64,000 nt of DNA from Paenibacillus sp. FSL R5-0623 (GTDB taxonomy: Bacteria; Bacillota; Bacilli; Paenibacillales; Paenibacillaceae), in NCBI RefSeq assembly GCF_037974265.1, contig NZ_CP150233.1, positions 5,580,001 through 5,644,000 on the forward strand, written 5' to 3'. The notes below the pieces were generated by a model. That model worked only from the letters and a program-made list of their open reading frames with translations, was not told the DNA's origin and ran no database searches. Shown in pieces: positions 45,230 to 54,635 of the stretch (its first letter is position 1; every line of letters starts with the position of its first letter). The position numbers and the translations under genes were made by a program.

Positions 45230-46033
45230 TTGAGATACTATGTTCAAGACCGCGGAGACCAGTTATCGATTGATCTCAGTCAGCAGTTTCACGCGCTGGC
45301 GAAGGAAGAAGGGTTCAAGCTGGATGCAGAATCGCCGGAGATTGTGATCTCCATCGGGGGCGATGGTACGATGCTACAGGCATTTCACAATTTCATCGAC
45401 CGTATTCCGGATATTGCTTTTGTTGGGGTTCATACAGGCCATCTCGGCTTTTACGCCGATTGGAAGAAGGAAGAATTACGGGAGTTAGTCAGGCTGATGA
45501 GTGGCAAAGGAGATCCGGAGCGTCTCAAACCACGCATTGTGCAATACCCGCTATTGGAGCTTGAGATTCGGAAAAAGTCGGGGAATACCTCATACATCGC
45601 CCTTAATGAATTTACGTTAAAAGGTGTAGACGGTACCGTCGTGGCCCAGGTCGATATTAACGATGTGACATTCGAGATGTTCCGTGGGGATGGCATCTGT
45701 GTATCCACGCCTTCAGGCAGCACGGCATACAACAAGGCCCTTGGTGGTGCCATGGTTCATCCGACCATCGAGGCGATTCAGATTGCGGAGATTGCATCGA
45801 TTAATAACCGGGTCTATCGGACACTTGGTTCACCGGTTATTTTGCCCAAGCATCATCATTGTGATATTTTCTCCCGCAAGGATCAGCGGTTACTGATGAC
45901 CATTGATCATGTGAATGTGATGGTGGAGGATCTAATCTCCGTCCGTTGTCAGGTATCCAGTCACAAGGTCAGTTTCGCACGTTTCCGCCCTTATCCATTC
46001 TGGAACCGGGTTCGCACGGCATTTCTTGACTAA
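45230..46033 (+). CDS. ppnK: NAD kinase
   Basis: 267 residues. GGDGT (43-47) holds the catalytic Asp45, followed by FVGVHTGHLGFYADW and the NEFTLKG and STPSGSTAYNKALGG blocks. It phosphorylates NAD to NADP using ATP or polyphosphate. TTG start 45230, nine bases from AAGGAG. The NADPH demand links it to the zwf/gnd genes further on, though not by operon. Confidence 0.95.
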   Translation: MRYYVQDRGDQLSIDLSQQFHALAKEEGFKLDAESPEIVISIGGDGTMLQAFHNFIDRIPDIAFVGVHTGHLGFYADWKKEELRELVRLMSGKGDPERLKPRIVQYPLLELEIRKKSGNTSYIALNEFTLKGVDGTVVAQVDINDVTFEMFRGDGICVSTPSGSTAYNKALGGAMVHPTIEAIQIAEIASINNRVYRTLGSPVILPKHHHCDIFSRKDQRLLMTIDHVNVMVEDLISVRCQVSSHKVSFARFRPYPFWNRVRTAFLD

Positions 46034-46045
46034 AATAAACACAGC

Positions 46046-46079
46046 AAAAAAGCGGTCCTTCTCAGGAACCGCTTTTTGC
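46046..46079. terminator. Bidirectional terminator, NAD kinase / yutD
   Basis: AAAAAGCGGT-C pairs with G-ACCGCTTTTT. It overlaps the end of yutD. Confidence 0.88.
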
Positions 46080-46472
46080 TTTGGCTTGAGGCTGATCCTT
46101 GCTCTTCTGAAGTACAAAGTACGCGCAGCCAAAGTTACAATATTCATTGATATAATCCACCATACTGGCGATCGTGGAATCCTTTGTCGCTTTCGGATGG
46201 TTATCACGGTAAAAACCTTTTAACCTCAACTGGCTATAACCCCAGTCCCCGATAATATAATCATAACGCTCCAGCACTTCACTGTAACGATCACGGAAGA
46301 CCTCTGGATTCCAGCCTTCTTTGTGGTTCTGGACGATTTCATAATTTTTGCCGCCGATCTGTACAATGACCGGTTCTTTGGGTTTTTCTTCAACTGATTC
46401 AACAGCCGATTCCTGAACCGGCTCCTGAATCTGTTCTGTGATTTTTTCTTCTTCCAATCCGGTATCCTCCAT
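46062..46472 (-). CDS. yutD: YutD family (DUF1027) protein
   Basis: 136 residues. A variable acidic start (about 35 residues, rich in Glu/Pro) precedes the conserved DUF1027 body (NYEIVQNHKEGWNPEVFRDRYSEVLERYDYIIGDWGYSQLRLKGFY). Function unknown. The ATG at 46472 overlaps the lipA stop (TGATG), so it is coupled to lipA, the same order as in Bacillus. Confidence 0.9.
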   Translation of the reverse strand: MEDTGLEEEKITEQIQEPVQESAVESVEEKPKEPVIVQIGGKNYEIVQNHKEGWNPEVFRDRYSEVLERYDYIIGDWGYSQLRLKGFYRDNHPKATKDSTIASMVDYINEYCNFGCAYFVLQKSKDQPQAKAKSGS

Positions 46473-47371
46473 CACGCGTGTGTTGCCGCCTGTTCAGCAT
46501 GTTTGGTAGCCGATTTCACCTGTTCATGCGCATGGTAGGAGCTGCGTACCATCGGGCCGGACTCGACGTGGCTGAATCCACGTTTTAATCCTTCCTGTTT
46601 CAATGCAGCGAACTCCTCTGGCGGATAATACTTTTCAACATACAGATGTTTCTCCGATGGCTGCAAATATTGACCAATCGTCATAATATCACAGTTCACC
46701 GCACGAAGATCATCCATTGTTGATAAAATTTCATTATATTCCTCACCTACACCAAGCATGATGCTTGATTTCGTTGGGATGTTAGGTTGCATTTCTTTGG
46801 CACGAGCAAGCAATTCCAGTGAACGTTTATATTTCGCCTTGGCACGCACTTTGTCCGATAACCGCTCAACCGTCTCAATATTGTGATTCAGGATGTCCGG
46901 TTTGGCATCCATTACAATCTGCAAAGATTCCCGATCGCCCAGAAAGTCTGGAATGAGTACTTCAACGCTGCACAATGGCAACCGCCGCCGTACGGCCTTT
47001 ACCGTCTCTGCAAAGATCGTAGCTCCCCCATCCTTCAGGTCATCACGGGCTACACTTGTAATTACGCAGTGTTGCAGATTCATCTGCTCTGCTGCTTCCG
47101 CCACACGTTCTGGTTCCTGCAAATCAAGCTCCGTTGGCAAGCCTGTATTCACCGCGCAAAAACGGCATGCCCTTGTGCAAATATCGCCCAAAATCATAAA
47201 AGTGGCCGTTCGATTGGCCCAGCATTCATAAATATTCGGACACCGCGCTTCCTCACATACCGTATGCAGCGTTTTGGAACGCATCATCGTTTTCATTTCC
47301 TGATAGTTATCGCCGGTTGTCAATTTGATCCGAATCCAATCCGGCTTCGGTTCTTTAACACGTTTTGCCAA
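46472..47371 (-). CDS. lipA: Lipoyl synthase
   Basis: 299 residues. Both Fe-S clusters are evident: the auxiliary cluster Cys39/Cys44/Cys50 and the radical-SAM cluster Cys65/Cys69/Cys72, with the C-terminal RSSYHA serine ligand. It inserts two sulfurs into octanoyl groups on 2-oxoacid dehydrogenase or glycine-cleavage proteins. TTG start 47371, eight bases from AAGG. Promoter at 47419-47427. Confidence 0.97.
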   Translation of the reverse strand: MAKRVKEPKPDWIRIKLTTGDNYQEMKTMMRSKTLHTVCEEARCPNIYECWANRTATFMILGDICTRACRFCAVNTGLPTELDLQEPERVAEAAEQMNLQHCVITSVARDDLKDGGATIFAETVKAVRRRLPLCSVEVLIPDFLGDRESLQIVMDAKPDILNHNIETVERLSDKVRAKAKYKRSLELLARAKEMQPNIPTKSSIMLGVGEEYNEILSTMDDLRAVNCDIMTIGQYLQPSEKHLYVEKYYPPEEFAALKQEGLKRGFSHVESGPMVRSSYHAHEQVKSATKHAEQAATHA

Positions 47372-47418
47372 TGCATAAACCTTCTTTCTAACTGAAGTTA
47401 GGCTGTTGCTCGGAACAT

Positions 47419-47441
47419 ATTATACCATGAAAGCGCTGGAA
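47419..47441 (-). promoter_or_regulatory. Extended -10 promoter of lipA with cre-like overlap
   Basis: Minus strand TGGTATAAT (47419-47427) is an extended -10 box. TGAAAGCGCTGGAA (47428-47441, plus-strand reading) overlaps its upstream flank and resembles a cre site. Confidence 0.5.
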
Positions 47442-47612
47442 AAACCCCCATTTGTCACATCTTGTGCATTCATGCCCGATATGGACAATTTGTATCATTC
47501 GATTCCCCCCAAGAGCTTACATGGATAAAATGAGAACTTTTGAAGAACGCTAACCTTTAGCTTGGTTCATCGGGTACCTTGTATCATTCTAATGGAAAGG
47601 GGCTGCTTCCCA

Positions 47613-48683
47613 GTGCAACAACGCTTGACCTTCAGGCACACATACCGCTTTTGGATCAAAACATTACTTGCAGGTACTCTGCTTCTCCCATTCTTGCCTG
47701 TTGAAGTTTACAGTGAACCCGCCGAGGCCGCTCCCAAACCACAGGCTGCCGAGTTAAAACCCGCAGAAATTTTCGCTGCACGTCGCCATTTATATGAAAC
47801 CATTGGTCAGATGACCCAGATTCCCTGGTACAGGCTTGCCGCAATTGATCAGTATGAACGAACGATTACTCGTGCACACCCAAAGGATCGCAAGCATCCA
47901 GAACGGCTTACGGGTATCTTCATGACCCCTCCGGCCTGGAGAGGATGGCTAAATCCCGATGAGACGGATCAACATCCGGAATCCATTCTTTTTTTCAAAG
48001 GATATGGACGTGATGGTTCAGGAGACGGTAAAGCAGATGCCAACAATGATCAGGATGTGCTGTACAGCATGGCTTCTGTTATTCAAGGTTACGGGAACAA
48101 GCAAGAAGACTTCAACATTGCCTTGTGGGAATATTATCACAACTCCCGTGCTGTGCAACGGATACAGCAATTCGCGAAGTTATATGAGCATTTTGACAAT
48201 CTGGATCTATTTGGACATGCCTTTCCGGTCCCGCTCGGAACCAACTACTCCTATCGCAGTACCTGGGGGACAAAAAGAAGCTGGGGCGGTTATCGCATTC
48301 ATGAGGGAACAGATATTTTCGCTCCGCATGGCCTGCCTGTGCGCAGTACCTGTTACGGGGTCGTGGAAATCAAAGGCTGGAACCCGTTTGGCGGCTGGCG
48401 CATCGGTATCCGGGATTTGAACAACCATTATCATTACTACGCCCACCTCTCGGGTTTTGACAAGAGCGCACGCATTGGTGAAGTGGTTATCCCCGGTCAG
48501 GTTGTAGGTTGGGTGGGCAGTTCGGGTTACGGGAAACCTGGGACACAGGGCAAATTCCCTCCACATCTGCACTATGGGATCTACCGGGACAGCGGACTGC
48601 ACGAATGGTCGTTTGATCCTTATCCACAGCTGAAACATTGGGAACAGGATGAACGCAAACAAAAGAACAAGAAAAGCAAATGA
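47613..48683 (+). CDS. lytH: M23 peptidase LytH (sporulation L-Ala-D-Glu endopeptidase)
   Basis: 356 residues. An N-terminal signal/anchor helix, a conserved helical region, then an M23 domain with HEGTD (zinc His/Asp) and HLHYG, complete for metallopeptidase activity. It matches LytH, which trims cortex peptidoglycan stems in the mother cell of Bacillus. GTG 47613 is nine bases from AAAGGGG; the ATG at 47592 overlaps that site. It is divergent from lipA and convergent with yunB, the same set of neighbours as in Bacillus. Confidence 0.9.
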   Translation: MQQRLTFRHTYRFWIKTLLAGTLLLPFLPVEVYSEPAEAAPKPQAAELKPAEIFAARRHLYETIGQMTQIPWYRLAAIDQYERTITRAHPKDRKHPERLTGIFMTPPAWRGWLNPDETDQHPESILFFKGYGRDGSGDGKADANNDQDVLYSMASVIQGYGNKQEDFNIALWEYYHNSRAVQRIQQFAKLYEHFDNLDLFGHAFPVPLGTNYSYRSTWGTKRSWGGYRIHEGTDIFAPHGLPVRSTCYGVVEIKGWNPFGGWRIGIRDLNNHYHYYAHLSGFDKSARIGEVVIPGQVVGWVGSSGYGKPGTQGKFPPHLHYGIYRDSGLHEWSFDPYPQLKHWEQDERKQKNKKSK

Positions 48684-48712
48684 GACGAGTATATGCATGA
48701 TCAGCAAAGCGA

Positions 48713-48748
48713 AAAAGGGACCTCTTTAATAGAGGCCCCTTTCTTTGC
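48713..48748. terminator. Bidirectional terminator, lytH / yunB
   Basis: AAAGGG-CCTCT pairs with AGAGG-CCCTTT; TTCTTTGC follows on the plus strand. Confidence 0.88.
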
Positions 48749-48771
48749 TTTACAATTCTAATTTGTGTGTA

Positions 48772-49653
48772 TCATGGGTGCGCGTCCTTATTGAGCTGCA
48801 ATCCCCCATTCACATCAGGCAGATCATCCGGCTCAATTTCTTCAAGTTCATTCCCTTGCAAATGGTCTGACGGCGTCTGTTGCTGGTTCTGGCTAGGGGG
48901 ATTCGTAGTTACTCCATTACCGCTTGATACACCTGTATGACCTGATGGCAGCGCAATCGCTGGGGCATTACTGCCGTTACTGCCCACTGGCTTGCCCTGA
49001 TTATCGTAATAATACATTGGCACATCCCCGACAACCAAAAGGTAGGAAATCGGGATCTCCGTATCGACCGTTTCCGGCTCCATGTCGAATGGCACCACGA
49101 CCGCGACCTCAGCAATGATGTGAATGTACACTTCCACCAAAATCATGTTAATACCCGCATTCTGTTGACGGGTGTTCAGATCCACTTTGACAGCGCCTTG
49201 GGGCTCAATACGAACCGGTATACTCGGGCCAAATGAAGCCAACACCGGACTGCCGAGCGCCTGCCCCAGCGGGATTTTTTCTTTTAACATGTGTACATTC
49301 TGCAGCGTGGATTGCACAATATTCATCGTACTTGCGGTGATTCGCATATGCTCATTGTAGTTCAGCATGAAACCGGACACTTTCCCGGCGGTATCCGTCT
49401 TCCAGTCAATCAATCCTTCGTTGGTTTTGCCATCGGCAACCTGTGCTGTAATCGCCTTGTTGATCGCTTCAGTCGCAATCTGCTTCACTCTGATCTTGGC
49501 TAAGTGCATGATGGGGGGCTTCATCTTTTTATCCACATAAGCAAAGCCCTGCATCAAACAAAACGCGGTAACCAATAGAATGATCAACCACATTTTGCGT
49601 TTGTAGCTTGGCGGCTTACGGCGTCTCCGGCTTCGCCATTTTCTTCTCATCAT
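48772..49653 (-). CDS. yunB: Sporulation protein YunB
   Basis: 293 residues. A very basic N-terminus (RRKWRSRRRRKPPSYKRK), one membrane helix (about 20-40), a YunB domain outside (AKIRVKQIATEAINKAI, LGQALGSPVLASFGPSIPV), and a low-complexity Gly/Ser/Gln tail. Part of the SigE regulon in Bacillus; biochemical role unknown. GGAGGG lies about eight bases upstream. The two starts at 49653 and 49650 cannot be separated. Confidence 0.92.
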   Translation of the reverse strand: MMRRKWRSRRRRKPPSYKRKMWLIILLVTAFCLMQGFAYVDKKMKPPIMHLAKIRVKQIATEAINKAITAQVADGKTNEGLIDWKTDTAGKVSGFMLNYNEHMRITASTMNIVQSTLQNVHMLKEKIPLGQALGSPVLASFGPSIPVRIEPQGAVKVDLNTRQQNAGINMILVEVYIHIIAEVAVVVPFDMEPETVDTEIPISYLLVVGDVPMYYYDNQGKPVGSNGSNAPAIALPSGHTGVSSGNGVTTNPPSQNQQQTPSDHLQGNELEEIEPDDLPDVNGGLQLNKDAHP

Positions 49654-49833
49654 CGAAGTGTCCCTCCCCTACGGGATGAGCTATAGGCTATATGTTAACC
49701 TTATGCACCGTTGTCCTGAAAAAGAAGGACAGTACGTGGACACTGGATAGAAAGTAAAAACAACATTAAAGGGACAAGTACTCCTTATTGATTAAACTAA
49801 CCGCAAATCGAAAATTACATAAACAGAGATAAA

Positions 49834-49875
49834 AAAACCTTTCACCCGCAGATTGCTCTGCAAGGCAAAAGGCTT
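49834..49875 (-). terminator. Terminator of the transaldolase gene
   Basis: Minus strand AAGCCTTT...GCAG pairs with CTGC...AAAGGTT (internal bulges), then TTTTTT. Confidence 0.65.
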
Positions 49876-49916
49876 TATGTTTAGACCACCCAAAGATTCA
49901 GGCCATGTCTATCCTT

Positions 49917-50561
49917 TTATTTTGGAACAGTTTCCCAGTCTTTCAGGAAACGTTCAATCCCGCTGTCCGTCAGTGGGTGTTTCCAAAGTGTCGGCAGAAG
50001 CGAACCCGGAATGGTGGCAATATGCGCACCGGAAAGGGCTGCATCCTCTACATGTTTGATATTGCGAATGCTTGCTGCGATAATCTCGGAAGGCAGATCA
50101 TACATGTCCAGAATAAGACGCAGATCACGAATCAATTTCATACCATCCACCGCAATATCATCCAGACGCCCAACGAATGGACTGATGTAGGTTGCACCAG
50201 CTTTCGCTGCCATCAGACCCTGTGCTGCGGAGAAGATCAGCGTTACATTGGTTTTAATCCCTTTTTGCGTTAACTCATGACAAGCATATAGCCCATCTTC
50301 GGTCATCGGCAGTTTAATAACTACATTTGGTGCCCATTCTGCAATTTCATAAGCTTCCTTCAACATATCCTCGGCTTTGAGACCGATAACTTCAGCACTG
50401 ACCGGGCCTTTAACAACGCCACAGATCTCCTGAATGACTTCTTTAAATACGCGACCTTCTTTGGCAATCAAAGACGGGTTAGTCGTGACTCCATCCACCA
50501 GACCCAGACGTTCGATCCGTTTGATTTCTTCCACATTCCCAGTATCCAAGAAAAATTTCAT
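49917..50561 (-). CDS. Transaldolase / fructose-6-phosphate aldolase family enzyme
   Basis: 214 residues, the short (TalC/Fsa) form. The Schiff-base lysine is Lys83 in VVIKLPMTEDG; FFLDTGN and GVTTNPSLI are conserved. Given its place after zwf and gnd, transaldolase activity in the pentose-phosphate pathway is most likely. Decamer in the cytoplasm in known members. Last of three minus-strand genes. Confidence 0.94.
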   Translation of the reverse strand: MKFFLDTGNVEEIKRIERLGLVDGVTTNPSLIAKEGRVFKEVIQEICGVVKGPVSAEVIGLKAEDMLKEAYEIAEWAPNVVIKLPMTEDGLYACHELTQKGIKTNVTLIFSAAQGLMAAKAGATYISPFVGRLDDIAVDGMKLIRDLRLILDMYDLPSEIIAASIRNIKHVEDAALSGAHIATIPGSLLPTLWKHPLTDSGIERFLKDWETVPK

Positions 50562-50647
50562 GATATGTTCCCTCCACTTGATGAATTCGTAAACACGATA
50601 TAAGTTATTACCCGATGTTCATCATATGTTAACAGTTATATATAAAA

Positions 50648-51541
50648 TTATTTTTTCTCTACAGCGTGACCGCCAAATTCATTACGCAATGCCGCTACCA
50701 CTTTACCTGTAAACGTGTCTGTCTCCAGGGAACGATAACGCATCAGCAAGGACAATGCGATAACCGGCGTAGCGGTTTGAAGGTCAAATGCCGTTTCTAC
50801 CGTCCAACGTCCTTCACCGGAAGAGTGCATTACGCCTTTAATTTCATCGAGGTTTGCATCTTTGGAGAAGGCACGTTCTGTCAGCTCCATCAACCAAGAG
50901 CGGATAACAGAACCGTTGTTCCATACGCGTGCTACTTGTTCGAAGTCGAAATCAAATCCACTTTTCTCCAATACGTCAAAACCTTCACCGATGGATGCCA
51001 TCATACCGTACTCGATACCATTGTGGACCATTTTCAGGAAGTGACCGCTGCCCGCTTTACCAGCATACAGGTAGCCATTCTCCACGGAAGTATCTTTGAA
51101 TGCCGGTTCAACGATTGCCCAAGCTTCCGGGTCTCCACCGATCATATAACATGCTCCATTACGAGCGCCTTCCATACCGCCAGATGTACCTGCATCCATG
51201 TAGTGAATGCCTTTAGTTTTCATCTCTTCGTAGCGACGGATGGATTCTTTGTAGTGGGAGTTACCCGCTTCAATAATGATGTCGCCTTTGGACAACAATG
51301 GGCTAACTTCAGCCAATACAGCGTCTACTACGTTGTGGGGAACCATGATCCACAATACACGTGGGGATTCGAGCGAAGCCACCATCTCTGCGTAAGAAGA
51401 CACGCCTTCAGCGCCGTATTCTTTCATTTCATTTACTGCTTCAGCGTTCAGGTCAAAAGCAACCACTTCGTGTTTGTGATCAATCAGGTTTCTACCCAGG
51501 TTCAATCCCATTTTTCCTAATCCGACAAGTCCAAGTTTCAT
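50648..51541 (-). CDS. gnd: 6-phosphogluconate dehydrogenase, decarboxylating, short form
   Basis: 297 residues, the short NAD-preferring type (YqeC/GndA-like). Cofactor motif GLGKMG (7-12), substrate motif GTSGG (MDAGTSGGMEGA), catalytic Lys/Asn in FLKMVHNGIEYG. It turns 6-phosphogluconate into ribulose 5-phosphate and CO2. AGGAGG lies seven bases before the ATG. A family B repeat sits between it and zwf, oriented toward it. Confidence 0.95.
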   Translation of the reverse strand: MKLGLVGLGKMGLNLGRNLIDHKHEVVAFDLNAEAVNEMKEYGAEGVSSYAEMVASLESPRVLWIMVPHNVVDAVLAEVSPLLSKGDIIIEAGNSHYKESIRRYEEMKTKGIHYMDAGTSGGMEGARNGACYMIGGDPEAWAIVEPAFKDTSVENGYLYAGKAGSGHFLKMVHNGIEYGMMASIGEGFDVLEKSGFDFDFEQVARVWNNGSVIRSWLMELTERAFSKDANLDEIKGVMHSSGEGRWTVETAFDLQTATPVIALSLLMRYRSLETDTFTGKVVAALRNEFGGHAVEKK

Positions 51542-51604
51542 TTCAAAATCCTCCTGTTATGAACAATGTTTAAATTTCATCTTTGTTGCAGAGCGCCAGA
51601 CTAC

Positions 51605-51760
51605 ATTCCCGTTACGCAGCAACCGTTCCGGTTACGGCTCGTTCTTTCGATCGCTGTTGTATCCAAATTTCTTTTCATCAATCTTCAAATTGATGAAATT
51701 TGGATACAAAGGCGAACGCTTTGCTTCTACAGAATCGATTCCGTCCCCTACACTACATCG
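51605..51760 (-). repeat. Family B dispersed repeat, copy 3
   Basis: Read on the minus strand: GGGGACGGAATCGATTCTGT, AGAAGCAAAGCGTTCGCC, then a hairpin of more than 15 bp (TTGTATCCAAATTTC and complement, 51657-51709), then ACAGCGATCGAAAGAACGAG and CCGTAACCGGAACGG. It lacks the AGCTTTC hairpin module of copies 1 and 2. It lies about 65 bases upstream of gnd. The rest of the gap to zwf (51761-52074) holds only a short CCTTCCGG/CCGGAAGG hairpin at 51813-51840. Confidence 0.75.
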
Positions 51761-52074
51761 CTACTTAGGCAAAAAATTCAGTGCGTCCGCTAATCTATAT
51801 TGAAAATTTTCACGGCCTTCCGGCCACCTAACCGGAAGGACTTATGCAAAATTGGAACGGTATGATTCGTAATAGTTACTGTATATATCAGTATGTTGCA
51901 TCATTCGATCCAACTCGCTCACGAGTACAAGCTCTAGGGAAATAAAACATTCCGTTTTATATCCTGCTGACTTGGAAGACGCATTTGGATTGTGCAAAAT
52001 GTTCATTGGTGAGCAGAACGATTGTCCAGTTGTTTTTACTATTGTGTTCTCTTATGCTCACTCTCTCGTTTTAC

Positions 52075-53529
52075 TTACCACCAACGGTAACCGTCTGCTG
52101 CGGTCAGGCGATCTGCTGACTCTGGTCCATGCGAACCTGCACTGTACATATCCAGTGGCACGCTGCCTGCTTCGAATGCTTCCTGAATCGGTTGCACCCA
52201 TTGCCATGCCAGCTCCACTTCATTCCAATGTGCAAAGAAGGTGGAATCTCCACGCATCGCATCAAAGATCAGATTCTCGTAAGCTTCAGGTATGTTGCGT
52301 TTACCTGAGTTGAAGGTCATATGCATTGGTTCCACTTCACCATGGTTCAATGGATTCTTCGCATTTAATTGAAGCGAGATGCTTTCTCCCGGACCAATTT
52401 CAATCGTCAGCAGGTTCGGTTCCGTTGTATTTTCGGATTCATGACCTGTCTTCAGTGGTGCCTTGAACTCAACAACGATTCGGGTGGATTTCTCAGCCAG
52501 GCGTTTACCTGTACGGATATAAAATGGAACCTCGCTCCAGAATGGATCATCGATCCAAAGTCTTGCGGCAACATAGGTCTCGTTCTGAGATCCGGCTGGA
52601 ATACCAGGCTCGTCCAAATATCCAACAACCGAGGAACCTTGCAGCTCACCTGCTGCATATTGCGCACGAACAACTTCAGAAGCGATATTTTCTTTCGTCA
52701 ACGGACGAAGTGCCTCAGCAATTTTTTGCTTTTTGAATTGAATTTCTTCCGGTGTGCAACGTTTTGGCAAATGTAAACCAATCATCATCAGCAACTGAAG
52801 CATATGGTTTTGGAACATGTCACGAAGGGCACCGCTTTGGTCGTAATACGCGGCACGTTCTTCAACACCCACCGTCTCACTTGCCGTAATCTGTACATTG
52901 GCAATATAACGGTTAGACCACAACGCCTGAATCACCGGATTTGCATAGGTGAGCGTCTCAATATTTTGAACCATCGGTTTGCCAAGGAAATGGTCAATGC
53001 GATAGATCTCTTCTTCGGCGAAGGTATTGCTCAGTTTTTCGTTCAGATCACGAGCCGATTGCAGATCGTGTCCGAATGGTTTTTCGATAATCAGTTTCTT
53101 CCAGCCTTTGGTGTTACCCAGGCCACTTTCTTGAATGTTTAATGCGATTGGCTCAAAGAATTCTGGTGCCACCGACATGTAGAACATGCGGTTTTCGGGA
53201 ATGTTAAGCTCTTGTTCACGCTGTTGAACCAGTTCCAACAGTTTGGTGTAATCCTCAAGCTTCGTATTATTTAAAGAACAATAACGGAAAGCTCCAATGA
53301 AATCACGAACCTGAGATGCTTCTTCTGGCGTTTGACGTGAGAATTCATGCAGTGACTTTTCAACATTCGCCTGGAAGTCCGTATCCGACAATTCACGTCG
53401 TCCCAATCCAATAACGGAGAAGGATTTCGGCATTTTCTGATCCATGTACAAGTTATATAATGCAGGGTAAATCTTGCGTTTGGCTAAATCGCCTGTTGCC
53501 CCGAACAGGACAAATGTCATTGCATCCAT
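52075..53529 (-). CDS. zwf: Glucose-6-phosphate 1-dehydrogenase
   Basis: 484 residues. Cofactor motif GATGDLAKRK (10-19), active-site RIDHFLGK with the catalytic His, and the usual EKPFGHDL block. First committed step of the oxidative pentose-phosphate pathway, giving NADPH. GGAGG lies within ten bases of the ATG. First gene of zwf-gnd-tal; the 530-base gap before gnd means gnd may also have its own promoter. Confidence 0.97.
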   Translation of the reverse strand: MDAMTFVLFGATGDLAKRKIYPALYNLYMDQKMPKSFSVIGLGRRELSDTDFQANVEKSLHEFSRQTPEEASQVRDFIGAFRYCSLNNTKLEDYTKLLELVQQREQELNIPENRMFYMSVAPEFFEPIALNIQESGLGNTKGWKKLIIEKPFGHDLQSARDLNEKLSNTFAEEEIYRIDHFLGKPMVQNIETLTYANPVIQALWSNRYIANVQITASETVGVEERAAYYDQSGALRDMFQNHMLQLLMMIGLHLPKRCTPEEIQFKKQKIAEALRPLTKENIASEVVRAQYAAGELQGSSVVGYLDEPGIPAGSQNETYVAARLWIDDPFWSEVPFYIRTGKRLAEKSTRIVVEFKAPLKTGHESENTTEPNLLTIEIGPGESISLQLNAKNPLNHGEVEPMHMTFNSGKRNIPEAYENLIFDAMRGDSTFFAHWNEVELAWQWVQPIQEAFEAGSVPLDMYSAGSHGPESADRLTAADGYRWW

Positions 53530-53877
53530 TGGAGTGCCTCCTGTGATCTGTGCAGTATAGTATATGATGTTGCAAAATGTTCAAATCCAAGCATGACAAA
53601 AGACGGAATAAGTGGGTGTGTTCCCCGCCTTGCCTCCGTTTTATATAACGTGCCTGAATTCAACCATGGAACATTCCTTCTCTCCACAACCTGTGTTTAG
53701 GTTATAAATTGTAACCATTTGAATTAACGTTACCCATATTACACCTGTCGTCACAATTCGTCAATAATCGTGTCGAACCTGTGAACTCCAGTGTTTATAG
53801 GGTTTTTATTTGATGATAACGCTTTATGTGGTAACATTAAGAACAATTGGTATGTGACACTTTACACATATGGCCTG

Positions 53878-53905
53878 TGGACAAGTAGGTTACAATAAGT
53901 ATACT
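53878..53905 (+). promoter_or_regulatory. Promoter of the HxlR gene
   Basis: TGGACA (53878-53883), 16 bases, TATACT (53900-53905). Between it and zwf, half-sites TTGTAAC (53709-53715) and GTTAC (53729-53733) recall the operator at 3847-3867. Confidence 0.5.
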
Positions 53906-53945
53906 AATGATATTACAAGCAATACTAAACCAAAGGAGTACAATC

Positions 53946-54266
53946 ATGAGCGATGATGAGAATGCCAAGCAAATATGCACAAAAGTGGAACAATCTTATC
54001 AGATCATTGGCCGAAAATGGGTAGCCCTCATTATCCATGCGTTGATGGAGGAACCCAAACGCTTCAGTGAGATTCACGCTTATATCCCTGACTTGAGCAA
54101 ACGTGTGTTAAATGAGCGAATGAAGGAACTGGAGGAAGAAGGACTTGTGGTTCGCCATGTGGTCACGGAACGTCCAGTTCGGACTGAATATATGTTGTCA
54201 CGAAAAGGCACGGAACTGGGGAGAGCGCTAAGCGCCGTGGAACGTTGGGCTGATAAGTGGTTGTAA
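53946..54266 (+). CDS. HxlR family transcriptional regulator
   Basis: 106 residues of a winged-helix HxlR/DUF24 protein: the recognition block RFSEIHAYIPDLSKRVLNERMKELEEEGLV and a Cys12 near the start (KQICTKVEQSYQIIGRKW), a position where such regulators often sense electrophiles or oxidants by thiol change. It likely controls a nearby or distant reductase or detoxification gene. AAAGGAG lies eight bases before the ATG. Divergent from zwf. Confidence 0.92.
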   Translation: MSDDENAKQICTKVEQSYQIIGRKWVALIIHALMEEPKRFSEIHAYIPDLSKRVLNERMKELEEEGLVVRHVVTERPVRTEYMLSRKGTELGRALSAVERWADKWL

Positions 54267-54316
54267 CAGCTTGAGGAATCCTTAATATTTATTTAGCTTA
54301 AAGGTTACCGATGTGC

Positions 54317-54380
54317 ATCCCGGAGGTGGAGTATCCCATTTAGCAACTGGCTAGTGCAATCCGCATCCGGGATTTATTTA
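54317..54380 (+). terminator. Possible terminator of the HxlR gene
   Basis: ATCCCGGA pairs with TCCGGGAT across a 41-base loop; TTATTTA follows. The region 54381-54635 shows nothing else that can be supported. Confidence 0.4.
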
Positions 54381-54635
54381 CTTCAAACGGTAAATACTAA
54401 TTGTATATAGAGACGTAATAACGCTCTTTTTTTTGAGAACCAATTTATATTAACTGCTCCGTTCAAATTGTTTCCTATACTGTAGTTAGGTCGTCTAACG
54501 ATTTGCGAAATAACTAGAAATACGATCTACTTGGAAAAATACGATCCACTCGAAAATCCGGCACATTTGCCAATCTCCTCCTCCGAAATTGTTGTTGTCT
54601 TAAGGAGCAAGAGGGCTTGCTTCATCCTTCCAGCT

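Noticed and set aside
50666..51520. A 284-codon frame antisense to gnd
   Set aside because: It mirrors a clear enzyme gene, is rich in Cys/His/Phe as antisense frames are, and has no ribosome site.
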